Source: Pseudomaricurvus albidus (GTDB lineage: Bacteria; Pseudomonadota; Gammaproteobacteria; Pseudomonadales; Cellvibrionaceae). Taken from it: DNA of 64,000 bases. Under the pieces are notes generated by a model. It ran no database searches. It was not told the DNA's origin and saw only the letters and a list, made by a program, of their open reading frames with translations. The position numbers were made by a program, and so were the translations under genes. Shown one piece after another: positions 8,176 to 16,479 of the stretch. The stretch's first letter is position 1; every line of letters begins with the position of its first letter. Location: positions 496,001-560,000 of the forward strand of contig NZ_JAHKRS010000002.1 of the NCBI RefSeq assembly GCF_018863235.1. The letters run 5' to 3'.

Positions 8176-9573
8176 TTGGCACAATCACAAGCAAAACGCA
8201 TTATCGGAAGTGAAGAGTGGTGTTCGTTTCCTGAATTGGGTATTCCGGCCATCAAGGCGCGGGTGGACTCAGGTGCGAAAACCTCTTCAATCCATGCTTT
8301 TAATATTCAGACCTTCCGCCGCAGCGGCGTTCTCTGGGTCAGTTTTGAGGTTCACCCCATACAGAACAACCGGCATATTGTTATCCGCTGTGAACGGCCT
8401 GTTATTGATCGGCGTTCAGTAAAGAGCTCCAGTGGCGATGCCGAGACCCGCTATGTTGTGTCGGCACCGATGAAGATGGGAGACGAGATCTGGGACGTGG
8501 AGTTAACTCTGTCCAATCGCGATTCCATGGGATTTAGAATGTTGCTGGGTCGCGAGGCGATGATGGATCGGCTGATTGTCGATCCGGCCGAGGTGTGCAC
8601 CCAGGGTGATGTTACTCAAGCTGAGATCAACACCTTCTACGGCACCCGCCAATCGAAAAAAAGCGGTTTAAAGATAGCGCTCCTGGCCAGCAACGAAATG
8701 CTCTACAGCAATCAGCGTTTGTTGGAAGCGGGTGAAGAGCGCGGCCATGACATGGAGTTTCTGAACGTTACCCAGTGTTTCATGAAACTGGATGCGGTAG
8801 ATCCGGAGGCGCATTATCGCGGTGGTAAGTTGCTCAATGACCTGGATGCAGTGATCACCCGGATTAAACCGCGAGTGACGTTTTACGGCACGGCCCTGGC
8901 ACGGCAATTCGAGAGCATGGGCATCTACACCACCAACAGTTCAGTAGCGATTTCCCAATCCCGCGACAAGCTGTTTGCCCTGCAGTTAATGCTGAAAAAT
9001 GGCATCAGCATACCAACCACCGGCTTTGCCAACTCGCCCATGGATACCAACGAGTTGATTGATATGGTGGGCGGCGCTCCTCTGATTGTGAAGTTGCTGG
9101 AAGGCACCCAGGGGCGAGGCGTGGTGTTGGCCGAAACCCGCAAGGCGGCCGAGAGTGTGATTAATGCGTTTAAAACGCTGCAGGCGAACTTGCTGGTGCA
9201 GAAATTCATCAAGGAAGCGGACGGTAAAGACCTGCGCTGCTTTGTCATTGGTGGCAAGGTGGTGGCGTCGATTGAGCGTAAAGCCGCACCGGGTGAGTTT
9301 CGGGCAAACCTTCATCAGGGTGGCTCGGCAGCGGTGGTGAAAATCACCGCAGAAGAACGTGCTCTGGCGATCAAGGCGGCAAAGATTCTCGGGCTACAGG
9401 TGGCGGGTGTGGATATTATCCGCTCGTCGGCCGGGCCGTTGTTGCTGGAGGTGAACTCCTCACCGGGACTCGAAGGTATTGAGTCGGCAACAGGCAAAGA
9501 TATCGCCGGAATGATCATTTCTTCTATTGAGAAGAAACTCAATTGGAAGCGGGAGTTGCCGGTAGAAGAGTAA
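8176..9573 (+). CDS. Fused RimB-like aspartic-type protease and RimK-like ATP-grasp ligase
   Basis: A 465-residue two-domain protein. Residues 1-150 resemble the RimB / 'ATP-dependent zinc protease' family, which has a retropepsin-like fold: [14 protein letters not shown] near residue 30 carries the DSGA catalytic-type motif, and [15 protein letters not shown] closes the domain. Residues 165-460 are a RimK-type ATP-grasp ligase, with [15 protein letters not shown] (nucleotide-binding loop), [20 protein letters not shown] and [15 protein letters not shown] (metal-binding Glu/Asn). RimK adds glutamates to the C-terminus of ribosomal protein S6, and RimA/RimB modulate it in Pseudomonas; here both activities sit in one chain. 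TTG 8176 is chosen because GGAG at 8166-8169 is correctly placed; TTG 8158 is the alternative. The substrate may be S6 or another protein. Confidence 0.85.
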   Translation: MAQSQAKRIIGSEEWCSFPELGIPAIKARVDSGAKTSSIHAFNIQTFRRSGVLWVSFEVHPIQNNRHIVIRCERPVIDRRSVKSSSGDAETRYVVSAPMKMGDEIWDVELTLSNRDSMGFRMLLGREAMMDRLIVDPAEVCTQGDVTQAEINTFYGTRQSKKSGLKIALLASNEMLYSNQRLLEAGEERGHDMEFLNVTQCFMKLDAVDPEAHYRGGKLLNDLDAVITRIKPRVTFYGTALARQFESMGIYTTNSSVAISQSRDKLFALQLMLKNGISIPTTGFANSPMDTNELIDMVGGAPLIVKLLEGTQGRGVVLAETRKAAESVINAFKTLQANLLVQKFIKEADGKDLRCFVIGGKVVASIERKAAPGEFRANLHQGGSAAVVKITAEERALAIKAAKILGLQVAGVDIIRSSAGPLLLEVNSSPGLEGIESATGKDIAGMIISSIEKKLNWKRELPVEE

Positions 9574-9601
9574 CTTTCCCGGTATTTGGTCTGGTTTGAA
9601 G

Positions 9602-9638
9602 ATGGCTCTCACGTCAAAAGCGGAGAGCCATTTTTTTT
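9602..9638 (+). terminator. Intrinsic terminator after the rimB-rimK fusion gene
   Basis: ATGGCTCTC (9602-9610) pairs with GAGAGCCAT (9623-9631), and a run of eight T starts within the last stem base. It lies 29 bases after the stop codon. Confidence 0.88.
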
Positions 9639-9810
9639 CTGTCCGCTTTGTCCTTCAGTCTGGTGCTGGGCTCAAACCGGCTGTGAAAACCGGTGATTTG
9701 TGGCAGCCGGAGTAGGCTCCTATACTGCTATAAACGCCTGTATTTTTCACTCGCACGGATATCAGGTTGGTGTCAGTGAGTGTGACCATCAACGGGAGGT
9801 ACTGTCGTTT

Positions 9811-11130
9811 ATGGCATATCCTCAGTCATTGCGTTATTTGTCCGGCTTTGGCAACGAGCACGAGAGCGAGGCACTGGAAGGTGCGTTACCGGTGGGACGT
9901 TTCAGCCCACAACGGGTGGCTTATGGCTTGTACGCCGAGCAATTCAGCAGCACGGCGTTTACCGCGCCCCGGCACAGAAACCGCCGCACCTGGCTGTATC
10001 GTATCCGGCCTTCGGTGCTGCAAGGCCGGTATCGGCCTGTAGAGCGCGGGTTGATTCGCACTGCACAGGGCGAGCATCCGGCTGTTCCACCGGATGTCTT
10101 TCGCTGGGACGCGTTTCCCGTTCCGCAAACGCCGCAGGATTTTATCGACGGCTGGATCACCATGGCCACCAATGGTGACGTGCGAGTGCAGCAGGGCATG
10201 GCCGTTCATCTGTTCTGCGCCAACCGCAATATGGATGCCCGCTACTTTTGCGATGCAGATGGAGAATTGTTGATTGTGCCTCAGCAAGGGGCCCTGATGA
10301 TCTATACCGAAATGGGTATCCTGCAGGTGGGTCCGGGTGAGATTGCGGTGATTCCCAGAGGCATCAAATTCAGGATTGATCTGCCGGAGGGACGTGCGCG
10401 AGGTTACCTGTGTGAGAACTACGGTGCGGTGCTGGAGTTGCCGGAGCGTGGGCCGGTCGGTGCCAATGGTTTTGCCAATGACCGTGATTTTCAATATCCG
10501 GTAGCCTGGTATGAAGAGCGTGATGAACCGGTCACGTTAACTACCAAGTTTGCCGGTCAGCTGTATTCGGCAGATCTGGATCATTCACCGCTGGATGTGG
10601 TGGCCTGGGTGGGAAACTCGGCCCCTTACAAATACGATCTGGCGCGTTTTAATGTGATTAACTCGGTCAGTTACGATCACCCTGACCCGTCTATCTTTAC
10701 GGTACTAACGTCTTCGTCCGATACGCCGGGTATGGCAAATATCGATTTTGTGATTTTCCCTCCGCGCTGGATGGTGGCGGAAGAGACGTTTCGTCCTCCG
10801 TGGTTTCATCGCAACATCATGAGTGAATGTATGGGATTGATTCATGGGGTTTACGATGCAAAACCCACAGGGTTTGAGCCGGGCGGATTGAGTCTTCACA
10901 ACAGTATGTCTGCTCATGGCCCAGAGGCGGAAGTGTTTGAAAAAGCTTCGACGGAAGATCTCGAGCCACGTCGTCAGGATAATACCCTGGCGTTTATGTT
11001 TGAATCCCGCTATGTCCTGGCGCCAACGGAGTTTGCTCTGTCCTGTTCACAGCGACAATCTGATTACGAGCAATGCTGGTCGGGACTGACAAAACAGTTT
11101 CGTTCTCCCGTCGCGCCACACGGATCATAA
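9811..11130 (+). CDS. hmgA: Homogentisate 1,2-dioxygenase
   Basis: A 439-residue enzyme that opens the ring of homogentisate to maleylacetoacetate, the Fe(II)-dependent step of tyrosine and phenylalanine breakdown. The N-terminus [21 protein letters not shown] is the family signature. The C-terminal segment around residue 330 ([21 protein letters not shown]) carries the iron-binding His and Glu, and [16 protein letters not shown] carries the later His residues. The ATG at 9811 gives the usual N-terminus, with GGGAGG at 9794-9799. It heads a three-gene operon with fahA and maiA. No hpd gene and no HmgR regulator lie in this window. Confidence 0.97.
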   Translation: MAYPQSLRYLSGFGNEHESEALEGALPVGRFSPQRVAYGLYAEQFSSTAFTAPRHRNRRTWLYRIRPSVLQGRYRPVERGLIRTAQGEHPAVPPDVFRWDAFPVPQTPQDFIDGWITMATNGDVRVQQGMAVHLFCANRNMDARYFCDADGELLIVPQQGALMIYTEMGILQVGPGEIAVIPRGIKFRIDLPEGRARGYLCENYGAVLELPERGPVGANGFANDRDFQYPVAWYEERDEPVTLTTKFAGQLYSADLDHSPLDVVAWVGNSAPYKYDLARFNVINSVSYDHPDPSIFTVLTSSSDTPGMANIDFVIFPPRWMVAEETFRPPWFHRNIMSECMGLIHGVYDAKPTGFEPGGLSLHNSMSAHGPEAEVFEKASTEDLEPRRQDNTLAFMFESRYVLAPTEFALSCSQRQSDYEQCWSGLTKQFRSPVAPHGS

Positions 11131-11192
11131 GCTGCGGATAAGCCATCAGTTACGGATAGTTGTAAGCACAGACCACGAGGGAGTACTGAATA

Positions 11193-12518
11193 ATGTTGAA
11201 TGAAACGCATGACCCGTCGTTAACCAGTTGGGTTACATCGGCGAATGAGGACGGGACGGACTTTCCTATTCAGAATCTGCCGTTTGCGGTTTTTCGCATG
11301 GCTGGCAGCGATGAATATTATCGCGGTGGCGTGGCAATTGGTGATCAGGTTTTGGATCTGGCCGCTGTGGCCAGTATTGGGTTGTTCAAAGGGCTTGCGC
11401 AGGATGCGCTGAATGCCTGTACCCATGAAGAGTTGAATGAATTCATGGCGATGGGCAAAGAGGCCTGGTCGGCACTGCGGCTGGCACTTTCACGTTCGCT
11501 TCGCAGTGGGGCCGTCGAAGAACCGGTTCTTGAATCCTGTCTGGTGTCTCAGTCCGACGTGGAGTTCAAGCTGCCTTGTCTGATCCACGATTACACGGAT
11601 TTTTACGCGTCGGTTTATCATGCGCAGGCGGTGGGGGCTTTATTCCGTCCAGACAATCCTTTACTGCCCAACTACAAGTGGGTGCCTGTTGGATACCATG
11701 GGCGCGCGTCCAGTATCGGGGTGTCAGGACAAATGTTTCCCCGGCCACAGGGGCAGATTAAATCTCCCGATGACGACACCCCTGGCTTCGGCCCTTGTCG
11801 GCGTCTCGATTACGAAGTCGAGGTAGGCATTTATATCGGCCCGGGAAATCAGCTGGGACAGCCGATTTCCATCGATGAGTCGGAAGATCATATCTTCGGC
11901 TTGTCGCTGTTGAATGATTGGTCCGCACGGGATATTCAGGCGTGGGAATATCAGCCACTGGGGCCGTTTTTGGCCAAGAGTTTTGCCTCTACGGTTTCGC
12001 CCTGGATTGTCACTGCGGAGGCGCTGCTGCCCTTCCGTGAGCGTTTTACCCGCCCTGCAGGTGATCCGGAACCCTTGGCTTACCTCTCCTCGAAATACAA
12101 TTCGGAAGCCGGCGCTTTTAATATGACGCTGGACTGTTTTGTCAGAACAAGCGGCAGTCATGAGGACAACAAGGTGTCGTCTTCCAATTTTAAATACGCG
12201 TACTGGACGGCTGCACAGATGATCACGCACCATACCGTCAATGGTTGTAATCTTCAGCCCGGAGATTTGCTAGGCAGTGGTACCCAGTCGGGACCGGAAC
12301 CGGAAGAGGCTGGCTCTTTGCTGGAGCTGACCAAGGGCGGTAAGGAGCCGGTGAAGCTGTCTAATGGAGAAGAGCGGTGTTTTCTGGAAGATGGTGACAG
12401 TGTCATCATGCGCGGTTTTTGTCAGAAGGAGGGGGCCAGGCGCATTGGTTTTGGCGAAGTGGTGAGCACGGTACTGCCGACGGGTTCATTTAATCCGCAC
12501 AATGGATCCATTCACTAG
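11193..12518 (+). CDS. fahA: Fumarylacetoacetase
   Basis: A 441-residue fumarylacetoacetate hydrolase, which splits fumarylacetoacetate into fumarate and acetoacetate. Diagnostic segments are DYTDFYASVYHA (about residue 130, metal-ligand Asp and catalytic region) and YHGRASSIGVSG. FGPCRRLDYEVEVGIYIG carries metal-binding Glu residues, and LNDWSARDIQAWEYQPLGPF carries metal-binding Asp. Length and layout match the long bacterial and eukaryotic FAH type rather than short FAH-domain proteins. It follows hmgA by 62 bases and precedes maiA by 22 bases, so the three enzymes form one tyrosine-degradation operon. Confidence 0.97.
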   Translation: MLNETHDPSLTSWVTSANEDGTDFPIQNLPFAVFRMAGSDEYYRGGVAIGDQVLDLAAVASIGLFKGLAQDALNACTHEELNEFMAMGKEAWSALRLALSRSLRSGAVEEPVLESCLVSQSDVEFKLPCLIHDYTDFYASVYHAQAVGALFRPDNPLLPNYKWVPVGYHGRASSIGVSGQMFPRPQGQIKSPDDDTPGFGPCRRLDYEVEVGIYIGPGNQLGQPISIDESEDHIFGLSLLNDWSARDIQAWEYQPLGPFLAKSFASTVSPWIVTAEALLPFRERFTRPAGDPEPLAYLSSKYNSEAGAFNMTLDCFVRTSGSHEDNKVSSSNFKYAYWTAAQMITHHTVNGCNLQPGDLLGSGTQSGPEPEEAGSLLELTKGGKEPVKLSNGEERCFLEDGDSVIMRGFCQKEGARRIGFGEVVSTVLPTGSFNPHNGSIH

Positions 12519-12540
12519 TCAGAAAAGCAAGGAGAAAAGA

Positions 12541-13173
12541 ATGGAACTGTATGGTTACTTTCGTTCTTCGGCCGCCTTTCGGGTGCGGATTGCCTTGAAT
12601 CTCAAGCAGCTTGATTATGAGCAGGTGGCCATTAATTTACTGCTTGATGAGCAGTCGTCCGAATCCTATCGGGCAATTAATCCGCAAGGGTTGGTGCCCA
12701 GTATCAAAATCGATGATGATACTTTTCTCACCCAGTCTCCAGCTATTCTTGAGTGGCTGGATGAAACCTATCCGCAAGTACCTCTGTTGCCAGCCAATAG
12801 TCTGGATAAAGCGAGGGTTCGCAGTTGGTGTTTTCAGGTGGCCTGTGATATTCACCCGATTTGTAATTTGCGGGTACTCAAATACGTAGCAGAAAATCTC
12901 GGAGCCGGTGAGCCTGGTAAAAAAGAGTGGCTACATCATTGGATGGGTGAGGGCTTTCGTGCGCTGGAATTACAGTTGCAGGCGCAGTCTGGTGGAACCT
13001 ATTGTTTTGGCGAGCAGGTGACACTGGCGGATGTTTATTTGGTCCCGCAGGTCTTTAACGGTTTGCGCTTTGATGTGGATATGACGACTTATCCAAGAAT
13101 TATGTCGATTTATCAGGCGTGTAATGAATTGGAGGCGTTTAAACAGGCTCAGCCTGAGCGAAACAAGCCCTGA
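12541..13173 (+). CDS. maiA: Maleylacetoacetate isomerase (zeta-class GST)
   Basis: A 210-residue zeta-class glutathione transferase that isomerises maleylacetoacetate to fumarylacetoacetate between hmgA and fahA. The N-terminal thioredoxin-like domain begins with YGYFRSSAAFRVRIALNLK. Here the zeta-class SSCxxR motif reads SSAAFR, keeping both serines but replacing the cysteine by alanine. NPQGLVPSI and the cis-Pro region QSPAILEWLDE bind glutathione, and the C-terminal helical domain ends with TLADVYLVPQVFNGLRFDVD. ATG 12541 follows AAGGAGA at about 12529; an upstream in-frame ATG at 12502 overlaps fahA and lacks support. Confidence 0.95.
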   Translation: MELYGYFRSSAAFRVRIALNLKQLDYEQVAINLLLDEQSSESYRAINPQGLVPSIKIDDDTFLTQSPAILEWLDETYPQVPLLPANSLDKARVRSWCFQVACDIHPICNLRVLKYVAENLGAGEPGKKEWLHHWMGEGFRALELQLQAQSGGTYCFGEQVTLADVYLVPQVFNGLRFDVDMTTYPRIMSIYQACNELEAFKQAQPERNKP

Positions 13174-13220
13174 TTGTTTGTTTGGATAGTTTGTCTGTTC
13201 GGAGAGTTTGTTATGAGAGG

Positions 13221-13295
13221 CAGTCAATCCCTGATCATTACCAGAGATTGACTGTGCCTGTTCACCGTTCAATCAGCAGTTGCATTTGAACGGTG
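13221..13295. repeat. Two stem-loops in the maiA / lipoprotein convergent junction
   Basis: CAGTCAATC (13221-13229) pairs with GATTGACTG (13246-13254), and CACCGTTCAA (13263-13272) pairs with TTGAACGGTG (13286-13295). Neither is followed by a T-run, so they may protect 3' ends or act as weak bidirectional terminators for the two converging genes. Confidence 0.5.
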
Positions 13296-13305
13296 TCAGT
13301 CAGGC

Positions 13306-13677
13306 TTATTCCTCAATTTTTTCTTCGGCTGCTTCCATGGCATCTTCCATGGCGTCACCAGCTTCTTCAGTGGCATCTTCCACTTCATCAGCGGCGTCTT
13401 CAGCAGCATCTTCTGCATCGTCAGCCATTTCGTCCATCTTGTCGCCAGCATCTTCGGCCATATCTTCAGCAGCGTCCATTGCATCGTTCATGGCACTTTC
13501 CGCATCATCAGCCATGTCAGAAGCTTTCTCGGAAGCGGTGTCCATCATTTCATGGGCACTTTCCTTCGCGTCATCCATCATGGTGCTTGCATCGTCCGCA
13601 GGGGCTTTGTCGTCGCTGCACGCGGCCAGCAAGCCAGTCAGAACCATAACAGAGAGAGTGGTCTTCAACATGTTCAT
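13306..13677 (-). CDS. Acidic Ala/Asp/Met-rich low-complexity lipoprotein
   Basis: A 123-residue protein with a lipoprotein signal peptide: MNMLKTTLSVMVLTGLLAAC, where the lipobox LAAC puts the lipidated Cys at residue 20. After SDDKAPADD the whole mature part is built of short units of Asp/Glu, Ala and Met such as DDAESAMNDAMDAAED. It has almost no other residues and no aromatic ones. The spacing of Ala/Met every three to four residues predicts a long amphipathic, strongly acidic helix or coiled coil at the membrane surface. Asp at +2 of the mature protein (CSDD places Ser at +2, Asp at +3) does not force inner-membrane retention, so outer-membrane anchoring is possible. Function unknown. 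The complementary strand is an open Ser-rich frame by composition only. Confidence 0.82.
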   Translation of the reverse strand: MNMLKTTLSVMVLTGLLAACSDDKAPADDASTMMDDAKESAHEMMDTASEKASDMADDAESAMNDAMDAAEDMAEDAGDKMDEMADDAEDAAEDAADEVEDATEEAGDAMEDAMEAAEEKIEE

Positions 13678-14052
13678 AGAGTTTTCCTTCTTCTTGAATG
13701 TTAAGCGAAATTTTTTGTAGTTATAGTGGCAATCAGTTTGTCGTCATCGCAAGCTGCGAAGACAGCGATTCTCCATGCCAGAGAATAGCCTGCACAATTA
13801 CTGAGAGTCCGTCAATTTATAACGGTTAACCAGAGTCTACGCGTCTTTTATAAGGATAGGAAGTGTCGAACCTTTGACGGGCGTTGGAAACGGGGCATGG
13901 TTCTCATCCTTTTGTTCGAGCTTTGAGACGAATGCCAGGCTCGGCATTTATAACAATCAGTAATGGGTGTTATCCTTTTTTGAAACCTGATTTGGGATCT
14001 GTGGCCGTGTTCAAGCGTCTAAGTAAAACCAACAATAGTGGGATGAACAGAT
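13678..14052. other. Intergenic region between divergent lipoprotein and small membrane protein genes
   Basis: This 375-base AT-leaning stretch must contain the promoters of the two divergent flanking genes. I see no convincing open frame, RNA gene or strong palindrome in it. A TTTATAAGGATAGG segment near 13850 and a TTTATAACAATC segment near 13948 are possible promoter elements, not assignable with confidence. Confidence 0.5.
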
Positions 14053-14232
14053 ATGGTGTTAGTAAAAATTCTCGGCATTTTGTTTCTTGCTCTGATTGTG
14101 ATTGTTCCGATGCTGGATCGTTTCGGCAAACGCCACTCTGACGAAGATGTCAGTAAAATCAGTCGATGGATTTTACCGCTGGTGATGTTGTTGGCGGTAT
14201 TGCAGCTGGTACTGTACATGGTAGGTAAGTAA
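14053..14232 (+). CDS. Small 59-residue two-helix membrane protein
   Basis: An ATG at 14053 opens a 59-codon frame ending TAA at 14232. The product begins MVLVKILGILFLALIVIVP, a hydrophobic helix. A short polar loop (DRFGKRHSDEDVSKISRW) follows, then a second helix (ILPLVMLLAVLQLVLYMVGK). The helix-charged loop-helix pattern and clean hydrophobic composition argue for a real gene. The ribosome site is weak (GGATGAAC at about 14041). I do not recognise a family. It stands alone, 234 bases before the YcbL-like gene. Confidence 0.6.
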   Translation: MVLVKILGILFLALIVIVPMLDRFGKRHSDEDVSKISRWILPLVMLLAVLQLVLYMVGK

Positions 14233-14466
14233 TGACTTCCGCAGGAAAATCCCCCCGGGGTGCTCTTCTCCCTGCTGGCGTTGGGCGCGCGTGCTCTTCC
14301 TGCTACCCGATCTTTAGTGTTTTTACCTCTCTAAGGCAGTAATCACCCACTAACTGGCAATTGTTGCCATGGGGGCGGCCTCATGGATTGTGGTATTCTG
14401 CTGCCTGTGATTAAACCGCCTGATGGCAGTCGATAGACATAACAAGAGATATAGAACGAGGTAAAT

Positions 14467-15114
14467 ATGAAGTTTCAGGTGATCCCTGTGACCCCTTACC
14501 AGCAGAACTGCACGTTAATGTGGTGTGAGGAGACAAAAAAAGCCGCTGTTGTGGACCCCGGTGGTGACCTCGATCGCATCGAGCAGGCCGTCTCACAGCA
14601 TGGTGTCGAGCTGGAAAAAATTCTGGTCACCCATGGGCATTTGGATCATGTGGGAGGCGTGGCGGCTCTGGCGAAAAAGCTGAATCTGCCCATCGAAGGG
14701 CCTCATAAAGACGATAAATTCTGGATTGATATGTTGCCGGAGCAGTCTCAGATGATGGGTTTCCCACCTGCCGAGGTGTTTGAGCCGAATCGCTGGCTGG
14801 AAGGCGGTGACGAAATTACGGTGGGTAATGAGACCATCGAAGTGCGCTTTTGCCCTGGTCATACTCCCGGCCATGTCATTCTGTTCCATCGCCCCAGCCA
14901 GTTGGCGATCGTGGGTGATGTACTGTTTCAGGGGTCAATTGGGCGTACCGACTTCCCTCGGGGTGATTACGATACGCTGATTGATTCCATTCGCACCCAG
15001 TTATGGCCTTTAGGGGATGAAGTTCAATTTATTCCCGGTCACGGTCCTATGTCGACCTTTGGTCATGAACGTAAAACCAACCCGTTTGTTGCTGACAAAA
15101 ATCTTAAGCAGTAA
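14467..15114 (+). CDS. MBL-fold hydrolase, YcbL-like (type II glyoxalase-like)
   Basis: A 215-residue metallo-beta-lactamase-fold hydrolase. The metal site is complete: THGHLDHVGG (about residue 55), CPGHTPGHV (about 130), VGDVLFQGSIGRTDFPRGD (about 155) and IPGHGP (about 190). The GRTDFPRGD form and the short length without the C-terminal GloB helical domain fit the YcbL subfamily, which hydrolyses S-lactoylglutathione-type thioesters in some members. The start has GAGGTAA upstream. A hotdog thioesterase gene follows 29 bases later in the same direction, suggesting a small operon of thioester-cleaving enzymes. Confidence 0.87.
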   Translation: MKFQVIPVTPYQQNCTLMWCEETKKAAVVDPGGDLDRIEQAVSQHGVELEKILVTHGHLDHVGGVAALAKKLNLPIEGPHKDDKFWIDMLPEQSQMMGFPPAEVFEPNRWLEGGDEITVGNETIEVRFCPGHTPGHVILFHRPSQLAIVGDVLFQGSIGRTDFPRGDYDTLIDSIRTQLWPLGDEVQFIPGHGPMSTFGHERKTNPFVADKNLKQ

Positions 15115-15143
15115 TTGAAGTGAACGTTTAGAGATAGTGATTT

Positions 15144-15578
15144 ATGAGTGAAAGCATCTGGTTTGCCACACCTACTCTGGAAGAGTTGAACAGTCTGAAC
15201 AATAAAACCATTCATGGGCCATTGGGTATCGAGTTTACTGAAATCGGTCCGGACTATCTTTGTGGCACTATGCCTGCAGGGCCTCAAACCTTTCAGCCCA
15301 TGGGGCTGATTCACGGAGGAGCCAATGTGGTGCTGGCGGAGAGTTTGGGCAGTGTTGGAGCCAATATGGTTATTGATCGGAGTCAATATTATTGCGTTGG
15401 GCAGGAAGTGAATGCGAACCATATTCGCGGAGTCCGTGAGGGCATCGTTACCGGAACCGGTCGCTTGCTGCACGCTGGCCGAACCTCCCAGGTGTGGGAA
15501 ATCAAGATTGTTAATGAAGCCGGTAAGCTGACGTGTGTGTCACGCCTGACCATGGCCGTTGTTCCTCATGATCGCTAG
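15144..15578 (+). CDS. Hotdog-fold thioesterase (YdiI/PaaI type)
   Basis: A 144-residue single hotdog-domain protein. The segment QPMGLIHGGANVVLAESLGSVGANM (about residues 50-75) carries the HGG and the catalytic Glu found in the 4-hydroxybenzoyl-CoA thioesterase AU subfamily, which includes YdiI/MenI and EntH. QEVNANHIRGVREG follows as the second signature, with the usual VTGTGRLLHAGRTSQVWEI ending. It probably hydrolyses aryl- or acyl-CoA thioesters. It is likely co-transcribed with the preceding hydrolase. The exact substrate is not readable from sequence. Confidence 0.85.
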   Translation: MSESIWFATPTLEELNSLNNKTIHGPLGIEFTEIGPDYLCGTMPAGPQTFQPMGLIHGGANVVLAESLGSVGANMVIDRSQYYCVGQEVNANHIRGVREGIVTGTGRLLHAGRTSQVWEIKIVNEAGKLTCVSRLTMAVVPHDR

Positions 15579-15651
15579 CCGTAGATAATCTGTTATCGCA
15601 CGGGTTTAATCATTGCATTGAGATCTACGTAAACTTATTTAAGGAGTTTCC

Positions 15652-16092
15652 ATGAGCTGGACAGTCTATTTATCAGGTGAAATCCATACTGACTGGCGTG
15701 AACAAATTGAACAGGGCGTAAAAGAAGCTGGACTGGATGTGGTCTTTTCCTCCGCAGTCACCAATCACGAGGCGAGCGATGCCGCCGGTGATCACCTGAT
15801 GGACAATGACAACAGTTTTTGGCGGGATCATCAGTCGTCCAAGGTTAACCTGATCCGTACCAAAACCCTGATTGAAAAAGCAGACATCGTTGTGGTGCGC
15901 TTTGGTGACAAGTACAAACAGTGGAATGCCGCCTTTGATGCGGGCTACTGCGCTGCCCTGGGCAAACCCTATATTACGCTGCACGACGAGAGCATTATCC
16001 ACCCGTTAAAAGAGGTCGATGCTCAGGCCATGGCGTGGGCCAAGACCCCGGCTCAGGTGGTCGAAACACTCAAATACGTTATTGCAGCCTGA
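15652..16092 (+). CDS. YtoQ family protein
   Basis: A 146-residue protein that begins MSWTVYLSGEIHTDWREQI and contains DNDNSFWRDHQSSKVNLIRT and ADIVVVRFGDKYKQWNAAFDAGYCAALGKP. These match the conserved YtoQ family as I recall it. The fold resembles nucleoside 2-deoxyribosyltransferase-like proteins: a YLSGEI opening and a DAGYCAALGKP stretch like the substrate-site helix of that family. The biochemical role is not established. AAGGAGTTT gives a strong ribosome site. Its end overlaps the end of the small minus-strand gene at 16079 by 14 bases. Confidence 0.85.
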   Translation: MSWTVYLSGEIHTDWREQIEQGVKEAGLDVVFSSAVTNHEASDAAGDHLMDNDNSFWRDHQSSKVNLIRTKTLIEKADIVVVRFGDKYKQWNAAFDAGYCAALGKPYITLHDESIIHPLKEVDAQAMAWAKTPAQVVETLKYVIAA

Positions 16093-16306
16093 CTTCGGTG
16101 TTGTGTTCTGGTTTGTCGATAGATTGCAGGGATGAGGTGCGGCTGTACTCAGCCGCCATGACCAGCAGAATCAGCAGGCTCAGAACAGCGATCAGGCTGC
16201 GTACAAACATGCCCCGGCGGGAGCGACGCCTGCGGCCCGACAGAGAATAGGTGTAAGACTCCTTTAAGATACGATGCTTGGGGATGCGGGGTTGATCGAA
16301 GCACAT
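16079..16306 (-). CDS. Small single-pass membrane protein, unknown
   Basis: A 75-residue frame starting MCFDQPRIPKHRILKESYTY at 16306. It has a basic patch (GRRRRSRRG) just before one transmembrane helix (FVRSLIAVLSLLILLVMAAEY) and a short polar tail. AGGAGA sits about six bases before this ATG, a good ribosome site, and this is why the start is preferred over the upstream ATG at 16339. The basic patch predicts N-in topology. It overlaps the ytoQ 3' end and is divergent from the response regulator gene at 16480. No family recognised. Confidence 0.62.
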   Translation of the reverse strand: MCFDQPRIPKHRILKESYTYSLSGRRRRSRRGMFVRSLIAVLSLLILLVMAAEYSRTSSLQSIDKPEHNTEVRLQ

Positions 16307-16479
16307 ACTGCTCTCCTGATGTTGTGTGTCGGATATCATTTAATCATCACAATATGGCGCGATTCTTCAGAATCCTGACGCAGCAGTGAGCAATCATGAT
16401 CAATTGTGGCAAGCCGCTGCGAGCCGCTTCTTTTTCGGTACAATGACTCCACTGGAACACTAGGATTGGAAACCGACCT

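Noticed and set aside
13280-13720. Ser-rich open frame on the plus strand opposite the acidic lipoprotein
   Set aside because: It is the complement of the Ala/Asp/Met codons; the minus frame has a proper lipoprotein signal and start.
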